Below are positions 11,215-20,473 of a DNA stretch of 64,000 nucleotides, piece by piece. The stretch's first letter is position 1. Each line of letters starts with the position of its first letter. The stretch comes from Tillandsia leiboldiana (lineage: Eukaryota; Streptophyta; Magnoliopsida; Poales; Bromeliaceae): contig JAQNDB010000243.1 of NCBI GenBank assembly GCA_029204045.2, forward strand, positions 44,017 through 108,016. Reading direction: 5' to 3'. Under the pieces are notes generated by a model that searched no databases, had not been told where the DNA came from, and worked only from the letters and a program-made list of their open reading frames with translations. A program made the translations under genes and the position numbers.

Positions 11215-11732
11215 CTTGAGCAGCAGCACAGGCCCTTGCTTCTGCTTTGAGCAGCAGCTTTGCTGCTGCTCAAAGCATGTTGCTTTGAGCAGCAGCAAGG
11301 CTGCTGCTTGAGCATCAGCACAGGCTGCTGCTCAAGCAGCAGTGCCTTGAGCAGCAGCCTGTGCTGCTGCTCAAGCAGCAGCTTCTGCTTTGGCTGCTGC
11401 TTGAGCAGCAGCCTGTGCTGGCTGCTGCCTTGAGCAGCAGCCAGCAGCTGCTCAAAGCAGCAGCCTTGCTGCTGCTCAAAGCAGCAGCTGTGCTGCTGCT
11501 CAAGGCAGCAGCCTGCTGCTTGAGCAGCAGCCTTGCTGCTGCTCAAGCAGCAGCCTGGCTGCTGCCTTGAGCAGCAGCCTTGCTGCTGCTCAAAGCAGCA
11601 GCTTGCTGCTTGAGCAGCAGCACAGGCTGCTGCTTTGAGCAGCAGGGCTGCTGCTCAAAGCAGCAGCCTGCTGCTTGAGCAGCAGCACAGCTGCTCAAGC
11701 AGCAGCTTGCTGCTGCTCAAGCAGCAGCCTTG
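11215..11732. repeat. CTG/CAG palindrome field 3
   Basis: Almost the same unit order as field 2 but lacking a block of about 35 bp, as expected from slippage or unequal exchange after duplication. Confidence 0.85.
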
Positions 11733-12582
11733 GGTGCGTTTCGGACCGACGCGGTGCATCGGGCGAATTTGCAAAATGCCGAAATGCAGCGAAATGACCT
11801 GTAACATATTTTAAATATGATTACAGTCGAGTTCGGTGCGTTTCGGACCGACGCGAAGTCCATCGGGTAGAAAAGTGAGTTGAAGTTCAAGAAATTAGCG
11901 AATTTCATAAATTCTTATTTTTGATATCGGCAAGCTCTTTTCATCTGCGTTTTGCCGCCAACTAGAAAATCGAAATTGTAATTTTTCTTCTTCCCTTTAT
12001 TCTACAAATTTTTCTTAAACTTCCCACGATTTATTTTAAATTTTTGGGCTGCTCTAAGCCCTCGGAATAGGGCTTCGAAAAAGCTTGGCGATAAACTGCA
12101 TCAGCAAAAACTGCAGTTTCAGAATTCTTAAAGCATTTTGCTTCGCTTCGTTCTCCTATTTTCTTTCAATCTCTCACCTCGGCAGTTCATCCCTTTTAAT
12201 CAGCAGACTTTTCTGAGACACCTCACGATTTCTTCTTAATTTTTTGACTACTCTAAGTCTTCAAAATAGGGCCTCGAAAAAGCTTACCGATAACAAAATT
12301 CAGAATTTCTGAAATTCCTAAGTCCTAGAACTTCAACTCACTTTTCGACCCGATGCACTTCGCGTCGGTCCGAAACGCACCGAACTCGACTGTAATCATA
12401 TTTAAAATATGTTACAGATCATTTCGCCGCATTTCGCCATTTTGCAGATTCAGCGAACGGGGACTTAAGCTTTGCAATTTAAAGCTTCAAAGTGATTCCA
12501 ATCAAGCTTCAAAGCTTTGCAATTTAAAACTTTAAAGATTCAGTGAACGGGGACAGCCTGTGCTTTGGCAATTCAAAGCTTT

Positions 12583-13006
12583 GGCTGCTGCTTGAGCAGC
12601 AGCCTGTGCTGGCTGCTGCCTTGAGCAGCAGCCAGCAGCTGCTGCTGCCTGGCTGCTGCTTGAGCAGCAGCCTGGCTGCTGCCTTGAGCAGCAGCCTTGC
12701 TGCTGCTCAAAGCAGCAGCCTTGCTGCTGCTCAAAGCAGCAGCTGTGCTGCTGCTCAAGGCAGCAGGCTGCTGCTCAAGGCAGCAGGCTGCTGCTTGAGC
12801 AGCAGCCTTGCTGCTGCTCAAGCAGCAGCCTGGCTGCTGCCTTGAGCAGCAGCCTTGCTGCTGCTCAAAGCAGCAGCTTGCTGCTTGAGCAGCAGCACAG
12901 GCTGCTGCTTTGAGCAGCAGGGCTGCTGCTCAAAGCAGCAGCCTGCTGCTTGAGCAGCAGCACAGCTGCTCAAGCAGCAGCTTGCTGCTGCTCAAGCAGC
13001 AGCCTT
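12583..13006. repeat. CTG/CAG palindrome field 4
   Basis: Shorter relative of fields 2 and 3 in the third large unit. Upstream of it the forward module-A arm is missing, so this unit has only a left arm (from about 12311) and no long hairpin. Confidence 0.85.
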
Positions 13007-13790
13007 GGGTGCGTTTCGGACCGACGCGGTGCATCGGGCGAATTTGCAAAATGCCGAAATGCGGCGAAATGACCTGTAACATATTTTAAATATGATTACA
13101 GTCGAGTTCGGTGCGTTTCGGACCGACGCGAAGTCCATCGGGTCGTAAAGTGAGTTGAAGTTCAAGAAATTAGCGAATTCCATAAATTCTGATTTTTGAT
13201 ATCGGCAAGCTCTTTTCATCTGCGTTTTGCCGCCAACTAGAAAATCGAAATTGTAATTTTTCTTCTTCCCTTTATTCTACAAATTTTTCTTAAACTCCCC
13301 ATGATTTATTTTAAATTTTTGGGCTGCTCTAAGCCCTCGGAATAGGGCTCCGAAAAAGCTTGGCGTAAACTGCATCAGCAAAAACTGCAGTTGCAGAATT
13401 TTTGAAGCATTTTGCATCGCTTCGTTTTCCTATTTTCTTTCAATCTCTCACCTATGCAGTTCATCCCTTTTAATCAGCAGACTTTTCTGAGACACCTCAC
13501 GATTTCTTCTTAATTCTTTGACTACTTTAAGTTTTCAAAATAGGGCCTCGAAAAAGCTTACCGATAACAAATATCAGAATTTCTGAAATTCGCTAAGTCC
13601 TTGAACTTCAACTCACTTTTCGACCCGATGCACCTCGCGTCGGTCCGAAACGCACCGAACTCGACTGTAATCATATTTAAAATATGTTACAGATCATTTC
13701 GCCGCATTTTGCCATTTTGCAGATTCGGCGAACGGGGACTTAAGCTTTGCAATTTAAAGCTTCAAAGTGATTCCAATCAATAAAATTTAG

Positions 13791-14574
13791 AACTTTACCA
13801 AATCCTGTTTGAAAGTGGCCATAAAAGACGAAGTTTGATTGAGTCTTTGATAAAAAACAAAATATAGTATCGAAAGTAATGACCTTTTTTTTTATAACTG
13901 ATGTCGATCTAAGCCTTTTTTTTTTATGGGTTCTTTTCATTATTTGTAAAAGGTAAATATTCGATATTTATTTATTCTGTGTGTTGAATGTGGAAATGAT
14001 TAGGTTATTTTCTTAGAATTTTATCTTCTCATATAGATTGAAAATAGTATGCTAATTAAATCTTTTTGTTGTTTCAAAGTCGCTTAATAGTTTTTTTTTT
14101 TCCTAATGCAGGTTTGATTAAGTTAAGGAGAAGTAATCTGGTGACTAATTGCAATGGCGATCTCCTCCTTTCCTTCATTTTGTATATGACTCAAATATGT
14201 ATATGAAGTATATATGCCGATATAATTTTCTTGTTGCAATTAATTAAATTGATGGTATATTTTTTTGTCTATTATGGATGTTGATTAATTAGATGATATA
14301 TATACTTGAAAATTTATAAATTGATGGTATTTTTTGTCTATTATGGATGTTGATTAGATGATATATATATACTTGAAATTTTATAAATTGATGGTATTTT
14401 GCCTATGACTAAAATTTATTGTGCTTAATTGTAATTATTTGCATGTTTTTAAATATCTTTTAAAAATCTTCTGTGTTGATATGAAACAAGTATTTGACAT
14501 AATTAAACTATTATTTTATTGCTAATTATAAAAATGAATAATTAAATAAAAAAACTATAATTTTATAATTATTT
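13791..14574 (+). other. CACTA AT-rich noncoding segment with short tandem repeat
   Basis: Very AT-rich sequence without a credible gene. At 14246-14401 a 67-72 bp unit containing AAATTGATGGTAT and TCTATTATGGATGTTGATT repeats two to three times. A splice-acceptor-like TTTTTTTCCTAATGCAG ends at about 14111, so a terminal exon of an eroded transposon gene cannot be excluded. Confidence 0.5.
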
Positions 14575-15120
14575 TGGCACTTATGAGTGCCACTAAAAAG
14601 GGGTATGCTGGCGGTTTGGAGTGTCGGAATAGATCGTTTTGCAGGCACTTGTAAGTGCCACTAAAATGGGAAATGCTGGCATTTTGGAGTGCCGGGATAG
14701 ATACTTTTGCTGGCACTTTTAACTGCCACTAAAATCAGATACGCTGGCATTTTGGAGTGCCGGGATAGATACTTTTGCTGGCACTTTTAGCTGCCACTAA
14801 AATCAGATACGCTGGCATTTTGGAGTGCCGGGATAGATACTTTTGCTGGCACTTGTAAGTGCCACTAAAATAAGATATGCTGGCGGTTTCGAGTGCCGGA
14901 ATAGATCGTTTTGCCGGCACCTTTAACTGCCACTCAAATCAGATACGCTGGCACTTTAGAGTGCCGGGATAGATACTTTTGCTGGCACTTGTAAGTGCCA
15001 CTAAAATAAGATATGCTGGCGGTTTCGAGTGCCGGAATAGATCGTTTTGCCGGCACTTGTAAGTGCCACTAAATAGGGATATGCTGGCGGTTTTGAGTGC
15101 CGGAATAGATCATTTTGCTG
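14575..15120. repeat. CACTA 3' subterminal repeats, 68-bp period
   Basis: The palindrome GGCACTTGTAAGTGCC or a close variant starts at 14575, 14644, 14712, 14780, 14848, 14916, 14984 and 15052, a strict 68-bp period after the first. Each is followed by ACTAAAA and a TGCTGGCGGTTTnGAGTGCCGG-type second half. Subterminal repeats of this kind are where the element-encoded DNA-binding protein (TNPA in En/Spm) assembles the ends. Divergent GCCGGCACTTT motifs continue to the terminus. Confidence 0.88.
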
Positions 15121-15314
15121 GCAATATCGATCGTTTTGCCGGCGGTTTAAAGTGCCGGCTTTACCATCTATGCCGGCGGTTTGATATAAGTGCCGGTAAA
15201 AGATTTGCCGACGGAGTTTTCGCCGGCACAAAAAAATGCCACAAAAAAATGCCGGGAAAAACTATTACCGGCACTTTTATGATGTTTCCCGGCAGTTTAA
15301 AGTGCCGCTAAAAG

Positions 15315-15331
15315 CCAACATTGGTGTAGTG
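15315..15331. repeat. CACTA 3' terminal inverted repeat
   Basis: CCAACATTGGTGTAGTG is the right terminus (CACTACACCAATGTTGG when read inward). It abuts TCAAGAGCGC, which resumes the copia reverse transcriptase reading frame. The internal CCAACATTGG is itself nearly palindromic. Confidence 0.92.
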
Positions 15332-15333
15332 TC

Positions 15334-16530
15334 AAGAGCGCATTTCTAAATGGGTTTTTAAATGAGGAAGTTTATGTAGCTCAACCGAAAGGTTTTGTAG
15401 ATCATAAACAACCTAACCATGTTTTTCGTTTGAAAAAGGCTCTTTACGGTCTGAAACAAGCACCGCGAGCATGGTACGAAAGGTTAACAAAGCACCTTTT
15501 GGAGAAGGGCTATACTCGAGGGGGAGCTGACAGGACTCTCTTTGTGAAGCATTATCAAAATAATTTCATTGTAGCACAAATCTATGTCGATGACATTGTA
15601 TTTGGTGCAACAAAAGATAATGATGCTTCTAAATTCGCGGAGACCATGGAAAGCGAATTTGAGATGTCCATGATGGGCGAACTGTTTTATTTTCTTGGAT
15701 TGCAAATTAAACAAAATGATGAAGGTATTCACTTGAGTCAATCCAAGTATGCACTGGAGTTGGTCAAAAAGTTTGATCTAGAAAATTGTAAAGATTTTCC
15801 AACTCCAATGGGAACTAGCCACAAGGGACTTGGAAGTGAATCACATAGTGAGAATGTAGACGAGAAACTGTATAGAAGTATGATTGGAAGTCTACTTTAC
15901 CTCACGGCTAGTCGCCCGGATATATCCTTTAGTGTTGGGATTTGCGCGAGATATCAATCAGCACCAAAGGAGGTTCACCTGAAAGCGGTGAAACGGATCA
16001 TCCGGTACATCAAAGGATCAATTAATTTCGGAATTTGGTATCCTATGGGAACAAGTCTGGACATTGTTGGATACTCAGATGCCGATTGGGCAGGATCAGT
16101 GGATGATCGGAAAAGCACGAGTGGTGCATGCTTCTATCTTGGCCATTGCCTTGTTGCATGGCACAGTAAAAAGCAGAATTGCATAGCACTCTCGACTGCC
16201 GAAGCGGAATACATTTCAGCTGGAAGTTGCTTAACTCAACTCATTTGGATGAAAAGCGTATTGAGTGACTTCCGCATTTCAGCATCTTCGGTAACAATTC
16301 TTTGTGACAACACAAGTGCAATTAACATTTCTAAAAACCCTGTGTTGCACTCTAGAACAAAACATATTGAACTTAGATATCATTTTCTTAGAGAGCTAGT
16401 TGAATCAAATACTCTTCAACTTTCATATATTTCAACTGAAGATCAATTAGCTGACTTTTTAACAAAACCTTTGGATCAAAAACGTTTTATTCATTTGCGA
16501 AAAACAATTGGTATGCTTTCTTTGAAATAA
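15334..16530 (+). CDS. E1 pol C-terminus: reverse transcriptase and RNase H (5' partial)
   Basis: 398 codons without interruption. The frame starts at the CACTA junction with KSAFLNG, part of the conserved copia RT motif, and runs through ALYGLKQAPRAWYERL, the catalytic YVDD, SRPDISFSVG, the RNase H core SDADWAG, LSTAEAEYISA and the C-terminal RTKHIELRYHF. It ends LTKPLDQKRF...GMLSLK. The fragment shows no disabling change apart from the transposon insertion. RT copies element RNA into DNA and RNase H removes the template, in cytoplasmic virus-like particles. Confidence 0.95.
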   Translation, partial: KSAFLNGFLNEEVYVAQPKGFVDHKQPNHVFRLKKALYGLKQAPRAWYERLTKHLLEKGYTRGGADRTLFVKHYQNNFIVAQIYVDDIVFGATKDNDASKFAETMESEFEMSMMGELFYFLGLQIKQNDEGIHLSQSKYALELVKKFDLENCKDFPTPMGTSHKGLGSESHSENVDEKLYRSMIGSLLYLTASRPDISFSVGICARYQSAPKEVHLKAVKRIIRYIKGSINFGIWYPMGTSLDIVGYSDADWAGSVDDRKSTSGACFYLGHCLVAWHSKKQNCIALSTAEAEYISAGSCLTQLIWMKSVLSDFRISASSVTILCDNTSAINISKNPVLHSRTKHIELRYHFLRELVESNTLQLSYISTEDQLADFLTKPLDQKRFIHLRKTIGMLSLK

Positions 16531-16879
16531 ACTTCTTTTTGAAACCTTTGCTTAAAATAGGTTTTGTATTTGTTTTGTTCTATTCAATATCTATGTTTAT
16601 ACATAGGATAGTAATTGAGCATAGATCTTAATTGACTTTAATTGCATCTGTTCACACATTTAGAAATTTATTATGCTTTTGCCATCATAATATTTCTTTG
16701 TTGCAATGATCGTTTATGTTAATTAAATCATCTTCTAAAGTGATCAAAGTCAATTTCTCTCTCAATGATCTCTTGGTATAGTCATTATCTTATTTGACTG
16801 TTTAGTCGAGTATGAAATCGAGATCAATTTTTGGTTGAATACTTTATATCTTAAATAATTGATAGCCAATTGAGGGGGA

Positions 16880-17035
16880 GTCAAAGATAATGTAAAATGC
16901 TCAAAAGATGTGGAAAGAGTTACATCCCAATGAGGAGTGTGAAAACTACCACCACATGGAGGAAAGAGCTACCACCTCGGTCGTCCGAGTATTGTGTGCA
17001 GCTACCACATGTATACCAAGCATGGTTGTTCAAAT
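16880..17035 (+). other. E1 conserved noncoding block after pol
   Basis: Starting from GAGGGGGAG, this stretch contains GTGAAAACTACCACCACATG and CTACCACATGTATACC. Nearly the same sequence is in E2 (34500-34655) and, on the other strand, E3 (47115-47280). Flanking 3' sequence is visibly more diverged. It is noncoding; it could be an RNA structure, packaging signal or regulatory site. Confidence 0.6.
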
Positions 17036-17470
17036 TTTTGATTAAGTAAAATGCATGTTGAAATACTTGACTCTGTCAAATTTCAAGGTTGGTATAAGGT
17101 GGGATTTTAAAGAAAGATGCTCAAAGAGCCACTCTCTTCAACAGATTGTCTAGAAATATTATCTACCATATTTGGGATTTCAAACATCTATTGATCTTTG
17201 TATTTCATTTTCTTTACCGAATTGATTATTTGATAAAGGCATTACTCATAAGATCAAGTTAGATGTAATTGAAGGTGTTCAACTTTAAGGGATTTAATTC
17301 TTGTAAATTTTCGTTTCATTTTTGGATATTACTGATAGATTTGGCATAATCTAATTCTTGTTGTGTGAAACGATGCTTTTTGTTTAAAGTTGATACACCT
17401 TTGTGCTTACAATCTTTTTCTGGTTTTTCTTGAATTTCTCTGAAATTTTTCTAAAGAAAAAGTTGGGGCC

Positions 17471-17642
17471 GATCCGGATCGGGCAAGGTGATCCGGATCC
17501 CGAACGCAGGTTTTCTCCTGCGGGCTGACGATCCGGATTGGACCTGCCGATCCGGATCCCGAACGCAGTTTTTTCCACTGCGGGTAGCCGATCCGGATCG
17601 CAAGCTCGGGAGGATCCGGATCGCGGCTAGGTTTTTATAAAG
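17471..17642 (+). promoter_or_regulatory. E1 candidate internal promoter for the extra ORF
   Basis: Six ATCCGGAT palindromes (mostly GATCCGGATC) lie at 17471-17623, followed 12 bp later by TTATAAAG (17635-17642). The same palindrome forms the U3 enhancer of the LTR. The arrangement repeats in E3 and, weaker, in E2. Together with the leader intron downstream it suggests a separate transcript for the extra ORF. That is inference; no expression is visible here. Confidence 0.5.
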
Positions 17643-17757
17643 AACAAAAGGGTTTTGATTTCTTTTACTCCAATCTTTTGTTCAAAAGTTTCCAGAGCGC
17701 TTCTCTCTAGATTTCATCCTCCTTGGAAGCTTTCTAACTCAAGTTCTTCAGTTCCAA

Positions 17758-18141
17758 GTAAGTTTTATTGATCAAAATCTCGGTTTTTCACCGTTTTTTC
17801 TCTTTTCCTCCTCAAACGTACGAAATTCTTGGATCGATTTTGTTTGTGGATGGTTTTTGATCAAATTTCTTTTGAAATAAGAACTCTGGGTTGTTTAGTT
17901 TTGATTATATGCTAGGTTTTCTCCTGATTAACGGATTTTTAGACTTCGATTTCTAAAATTTCGGTTTTAGGGCATATAATAAGGATTTTCGAAAATCATG
18001 CAATTGATCTATCTTTAAAAGTCCTTTTGCAAAACTAATTTGATTCTTAGTCTCTCTACATGATTATGATTGTTTGGGTACAATTTTTTTTTCAATTTTT
18101 GAAAACTAAGAATTTTTGTGTTCTTGAGTTGGTTTTCACAG
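17758..18141 (+). other. E1 predicted leader intron before the extra ORF
   Basis: A strong donor (CCAA/GTAAGT at 17758) and acceptor (TTTTCACAG ending 18141) bound 384 bp of T-rich sequence. Matching introns occur in E2 (35325-35711, 387 bp) and E3 (46011-46393, 383 bp, minus strand). The ORF start codon is 52 bp after the acceptor. Confidence 0.6.
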
Positions 18142-18192
18142 GACACCTTCTTAACTCAAGCACTTTGATCATTGTCACTCTCTTGGTTAATC

Positions 18193-18771
18193 ATGTTACT
18201 AGTCACAATGGTGCACAAGAGTACATCTGAAAAAGAGGAACCAGATATTTCAACAGGAGATAAGTCAACCGAAGGCAGGGAGGACAGCTCAGAGTACGAT
18301 ACTGAAGAATGGGATGAATTCTTCAAAGATGTTCAACAGAAGATTGATGAGCAAAACAGGAAATTTGTCAAAGGCAAAAGGCTTATGAAATCTGCATCAA
18401 CAACTAAGCAATATAGAAGACGAAAGAATGTCTTAAGAAGTGAAAGTTATCATAGTGGGCCTCTTACTAGAGCTCGCTCACTCTCTGGGGTTCTACAAAC
18501 TGAATCTCCATGGGTTAAGGGATTGGATGCACCATCTGCTTCTAGACAGCATCCATCACACTCGAAAAGACAGGGTACAGACGCTGTTGTATTGGAATTG
18601 CTTCGCCAGGAACAACAAAGACTCTCGGCTGCACAAGAGAGGACATCGAAAGAACTTCAGCAGATTTCCTCTGATCACAAGAAGATCAAGAAGAAGTGTT
18701 CAACTATTTCGACAATGCTTAAAGGGATTTTGAGCAAGCTGAGTTGTACCAGCTCAGACTCCTCCGACTGA
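18193..18771 (+). CDS. E1 extra ORF (env position), short form, 192 aa
   Basis: The ORF lies between pol and the 3' LTR, where SIRE-type elements carry an 'env-like' gene. I chose the ATG at 18193; the frame is open further upstream but only as far as the leader intron. It starts with a short hydrophobic MLLVTMV, then an acidic segment (EYDTEEWDEFFKDV), a basic stretch (KQYRRRKN), and a C-terminal heptad-rich region (LLRQEQQRLSAAQERTSKEL) likely to form a coiled coil, ending CTSSDSSD. Compared with the E3 protein, the central domain is missing. Related short forms are in E2 and E4. Function unknown; a membrane envelope role is not shown. Confidence 0.65.
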   Translation: MLLVTMVHKSTSEKEEPDISTGDKSTEGREDSSEYDTEEWDEFFKDVQQKIDEQNRKFVKGKRLMKSASTTKQYRRRKNVLRSESYHSGPLTRARSLSGVLQTESPWVKGLDAPSASRQHPSHSKRQGTDAVVLELLRQEQQRLSAAQERTSKELQQISSDHKKIKKKCSTISTMLKGILSKLSCTSSDSSD

Positions 18772-18923
18772 ATTGCACTTTCCTTTCCTTTTGTGCAGGA
18801 TTACGATTTTAGGATTTAGTTTTATACTTACGTTAGCTTAGTTCTCAGGTTTTACATTTTATTGGAACTTTTTACTCTCCTCACATTTCGTAGTCTTAAC
18901 TACATTTTGGCTTTGTTTTGTGA

Positions 18924-18940
18924 CAAAAAGGGGGAGAGAG
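18924..18940 (+). other. E1 upstream polypurine-like tract
   Basis: ACAAAAAGGGGGAGAGAG resembles the real polypurine tract at 19602 but lies about 680 bp upstream. The counterpart is present in E2 (36433), E3 (44363-44379, minus) and E4 (58715-58731, minus). It may serve as an extra plus-strand primer. Confidence 0.55.
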
Positions 18941-19149
18941 TTAGAGAGAACTTTGAACAATGTTGACTGCATGAAACATCAAGGTAAGTGAACAATGTTT
19001 GATATGAAAACTGGATGAATATCAAGGTAAGTATTACTCCAACTTCCATTCTCAACTTGAGGTTTTTCAGCTGTATGAATGCATGCCTCAACTAACTATT
19101 TGCTAACTATTTGGGCATGTAATATAACTAACAAGTTGATGTTCACTAA

Positions 19150-19345
19150 CAAGTTTGTGACACTTGGTTTTTGATTGCATAGAAGATATGTTGGTTCTTA
19201 ACTCTGATCAATTACATATCTATATATATATAAGTATTGTCACAAACATGTTCATGACATTTGGTTTTTACGTGCAAAGAAGATATGTTGGTGTTTTTTT
19301 AACTATGATCAGTTTACATATCTGAATATAAATGTCATGGTAAGT
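19150..19345 (+). repeat. E1 3' region tandem duplication, about 97 bp
   Basis: Two diverged copies carry AGAAGATATGTTGGT (at 19181 and 19278) and ATCA...TTACATATCT. E2 has only one copy at about 36650, so the duplication arose in the E1 line. Confidence 0.65.
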
Positions 19346-19601
19346 ATAAATGAGTTTAAACTTCATCTCTGTTTGTGGTTTTTGAATGATACAAAACTCT
19401 TGAGGTATCTAACGATTTCTTTTGTCAAGAATGATTTCTTTTTGCAGAGAGTACAGATGTCTAAGTCTAGAGTCTGTTTTAGGAGTTTAACTCATGTATT
19501 GTATTTTGGATCTCCATTGTAAATTTTTGTTGTATGGTGATAGCAACAAAAATATCTTTTTGAATTTTCTTTAGTGGATCTGTGTTTTGTCACGAAACCG
19601 C

Positions 19602-19614
19602 CAAAGGGGGAGAT
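19602..19614 (+). other. E1 polypurine tract
   Basis: CAAAGGGGGAGAT sits directly before the TGTTACGG start of the LTR and is the expected plus-strand primer. The same sequence precedes the LTR in E3 and E4; E2 has AAAGGGAGAGAT. Confidence 0.85.
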
Positions 19615-19840
19615 TGTTACGGAATTTGAGTTGGCGTAGTTTCGTGAAAGTTTCAAGTCCTGAAGATTGAAGGTGAAGAAAGTTGGATCATTTAACTCAA
19701 TCTCAAGAAAGAAGAATTCAAAAGGATCAGGTATGTTTAACTAAAGAATTTGTGTGATCCGAATACTTCTTGTAGTGTAGAAACACTTGGAAGAATCTTT
19801 CATTGCATAAAAATCAAAAACTGGACTTGGGACATGTTCA

Positions 19841-20123
19841 GGATCCGGATCAGGCTGTTCGATCCGGATCCCGAAGGTGGTTCGTTCATACATCGTCGCA
19901 ATCCGGATCACAGTCTCTTGATCCGGATCCCGAACGTTGAGTTTACCATCTACCTTGAACGATCCGGATCTTGCTTCACAATCCGGATCCCGAACGTTGA
20001 TGTTTGGTGAACTGTATGAACGATCCGGATCGTAGTCACATGATCCGGATCCCGAACCTTCGTTTTTCTGGAATTGGCTGTTTCGTTATGACGATCCGGA
20101 TCTCAGTTATCACGATCCGGATC
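19841..20123 (+). promoter_or_regulatory. E1 U3 array of ten GATCCGGATC palindromes
   Basis: Ten ATCCGGAT cores, most extended to GATCCGGATC, occur in pairs; the second member of each of the first four pairs is followed by CCGAA. The pair unit is about 60 bp. Such arrays of palindromic sites upstream of a TATA box are usual for dimeric transcription-factor binding. I cannot name the factor. Confidence 0.7.
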
Positions 20124-20188
20124 GCCGTCCGTAAAATTCCAGAAATGGCAGGTTTTTGATTCTTATCTCCTTCCTAGGGTTTCTAACC

Positions 20189-20196
20189 TATAAATA
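20189..20196 (+). promoter_or_regulatory. E1 LTR TATA box
   Basis: TATAAATA in the context CTAACCTATAAATAGACCCTA, conserved at the same place in E2 (37548), both E3 LTRs (43218 and 53535, minus) and E4 (57658, minus). Confidence 0.8.
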
Positions 20197-20473
20197 GACC
20201 CTATGTCTTTCTTTCTAGGGTCAATCCACATAGCCGTCATTTTCATATATCATCTTATACGGCTATAGATCCACATATAGAGAAGAAAGGAAATCATTAG
20301 AGAATACTCTATGTTTCTTCATCTATATTGATTAGTTTGATTCTAGGTTTTCATACTCACATCTTGAGTTGAATCAAACTAATGAATACTTAGATGGTAT
20401 TTCCGATCTATCTTTGATCTAAGTATTCGGCGGATCATCACCACCCAAAAACAACGATTACCCCAAAATCGGC

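Larger units (their letters stand above)
8430..13790. repeat. Complex repeat array inside the CACTA element
   Basis: The array is built from two modules. Module A (about 125-190 bp) carries TGCGTTTCGGACCGACGCG, the ATATTTTAAATAT palindrome core and AAATGCGGCGAAATG, and occurs in both orientations. Module B is a CTG/CAG palindrome field. They combine into a larger tandem unit: the same point (TCAACTCACTTTTCGACC) recurs at 9341, 10857, 12333 and 13608, giving periods of 1516, 1476 and 1275 bp. Unit 3 is shorter because one forward A copy is missing. Small open frames on both strands are by-products of the repeats. The array is within the transposon, between its genes and the subterminal repeats. 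Confidence 0.9.
4667..15331 (+). mobile_element. CACTA (En/Spm) DNA transposon, 3' part
   Basis: The element is defined by a TNP2-type transposase gene, a second spliced gene, regularly spaced subterminal repeats and a right end reading CCAACATTGGTGTAGTG, the inverse of a CACTACACCAATGTTGG terminus. It interrupts the reverse transcriptase gene of copia E1; the bases after the end are TCA, a fitting 3-bp target duplication. Its left end lies beyond T1, outside the window. More than 10.6 kb is present, half of it a repeat array (8430-13790). Confidence 0.92.

Noticed and set aside
8709..13006. CRISPR-like array
   Set aside because: Repeats are palindromic and contiguous, with no unique spacers of even length, in a plant transposon context.
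8439..13940. Many 60-117 aa frames on both strands in the repeat array, some Ala/Gln/Cys/Leu-rich and some beginning MKFANFLNFNSLF
   Set aside because: They are translations of module A and of CTG/CAG palindromes, occur on both strands and follow the repeat periods. No start context or splicing supports real genes.
18172..18192. Earlier start of the E1 extra ORF at a TTG codon
   Set aside because: Plant genes start at ATG. The matching frames of E2 and E3 also begin upstream of any ATG; in E3 the frame runs across the predicted splice acceptor.
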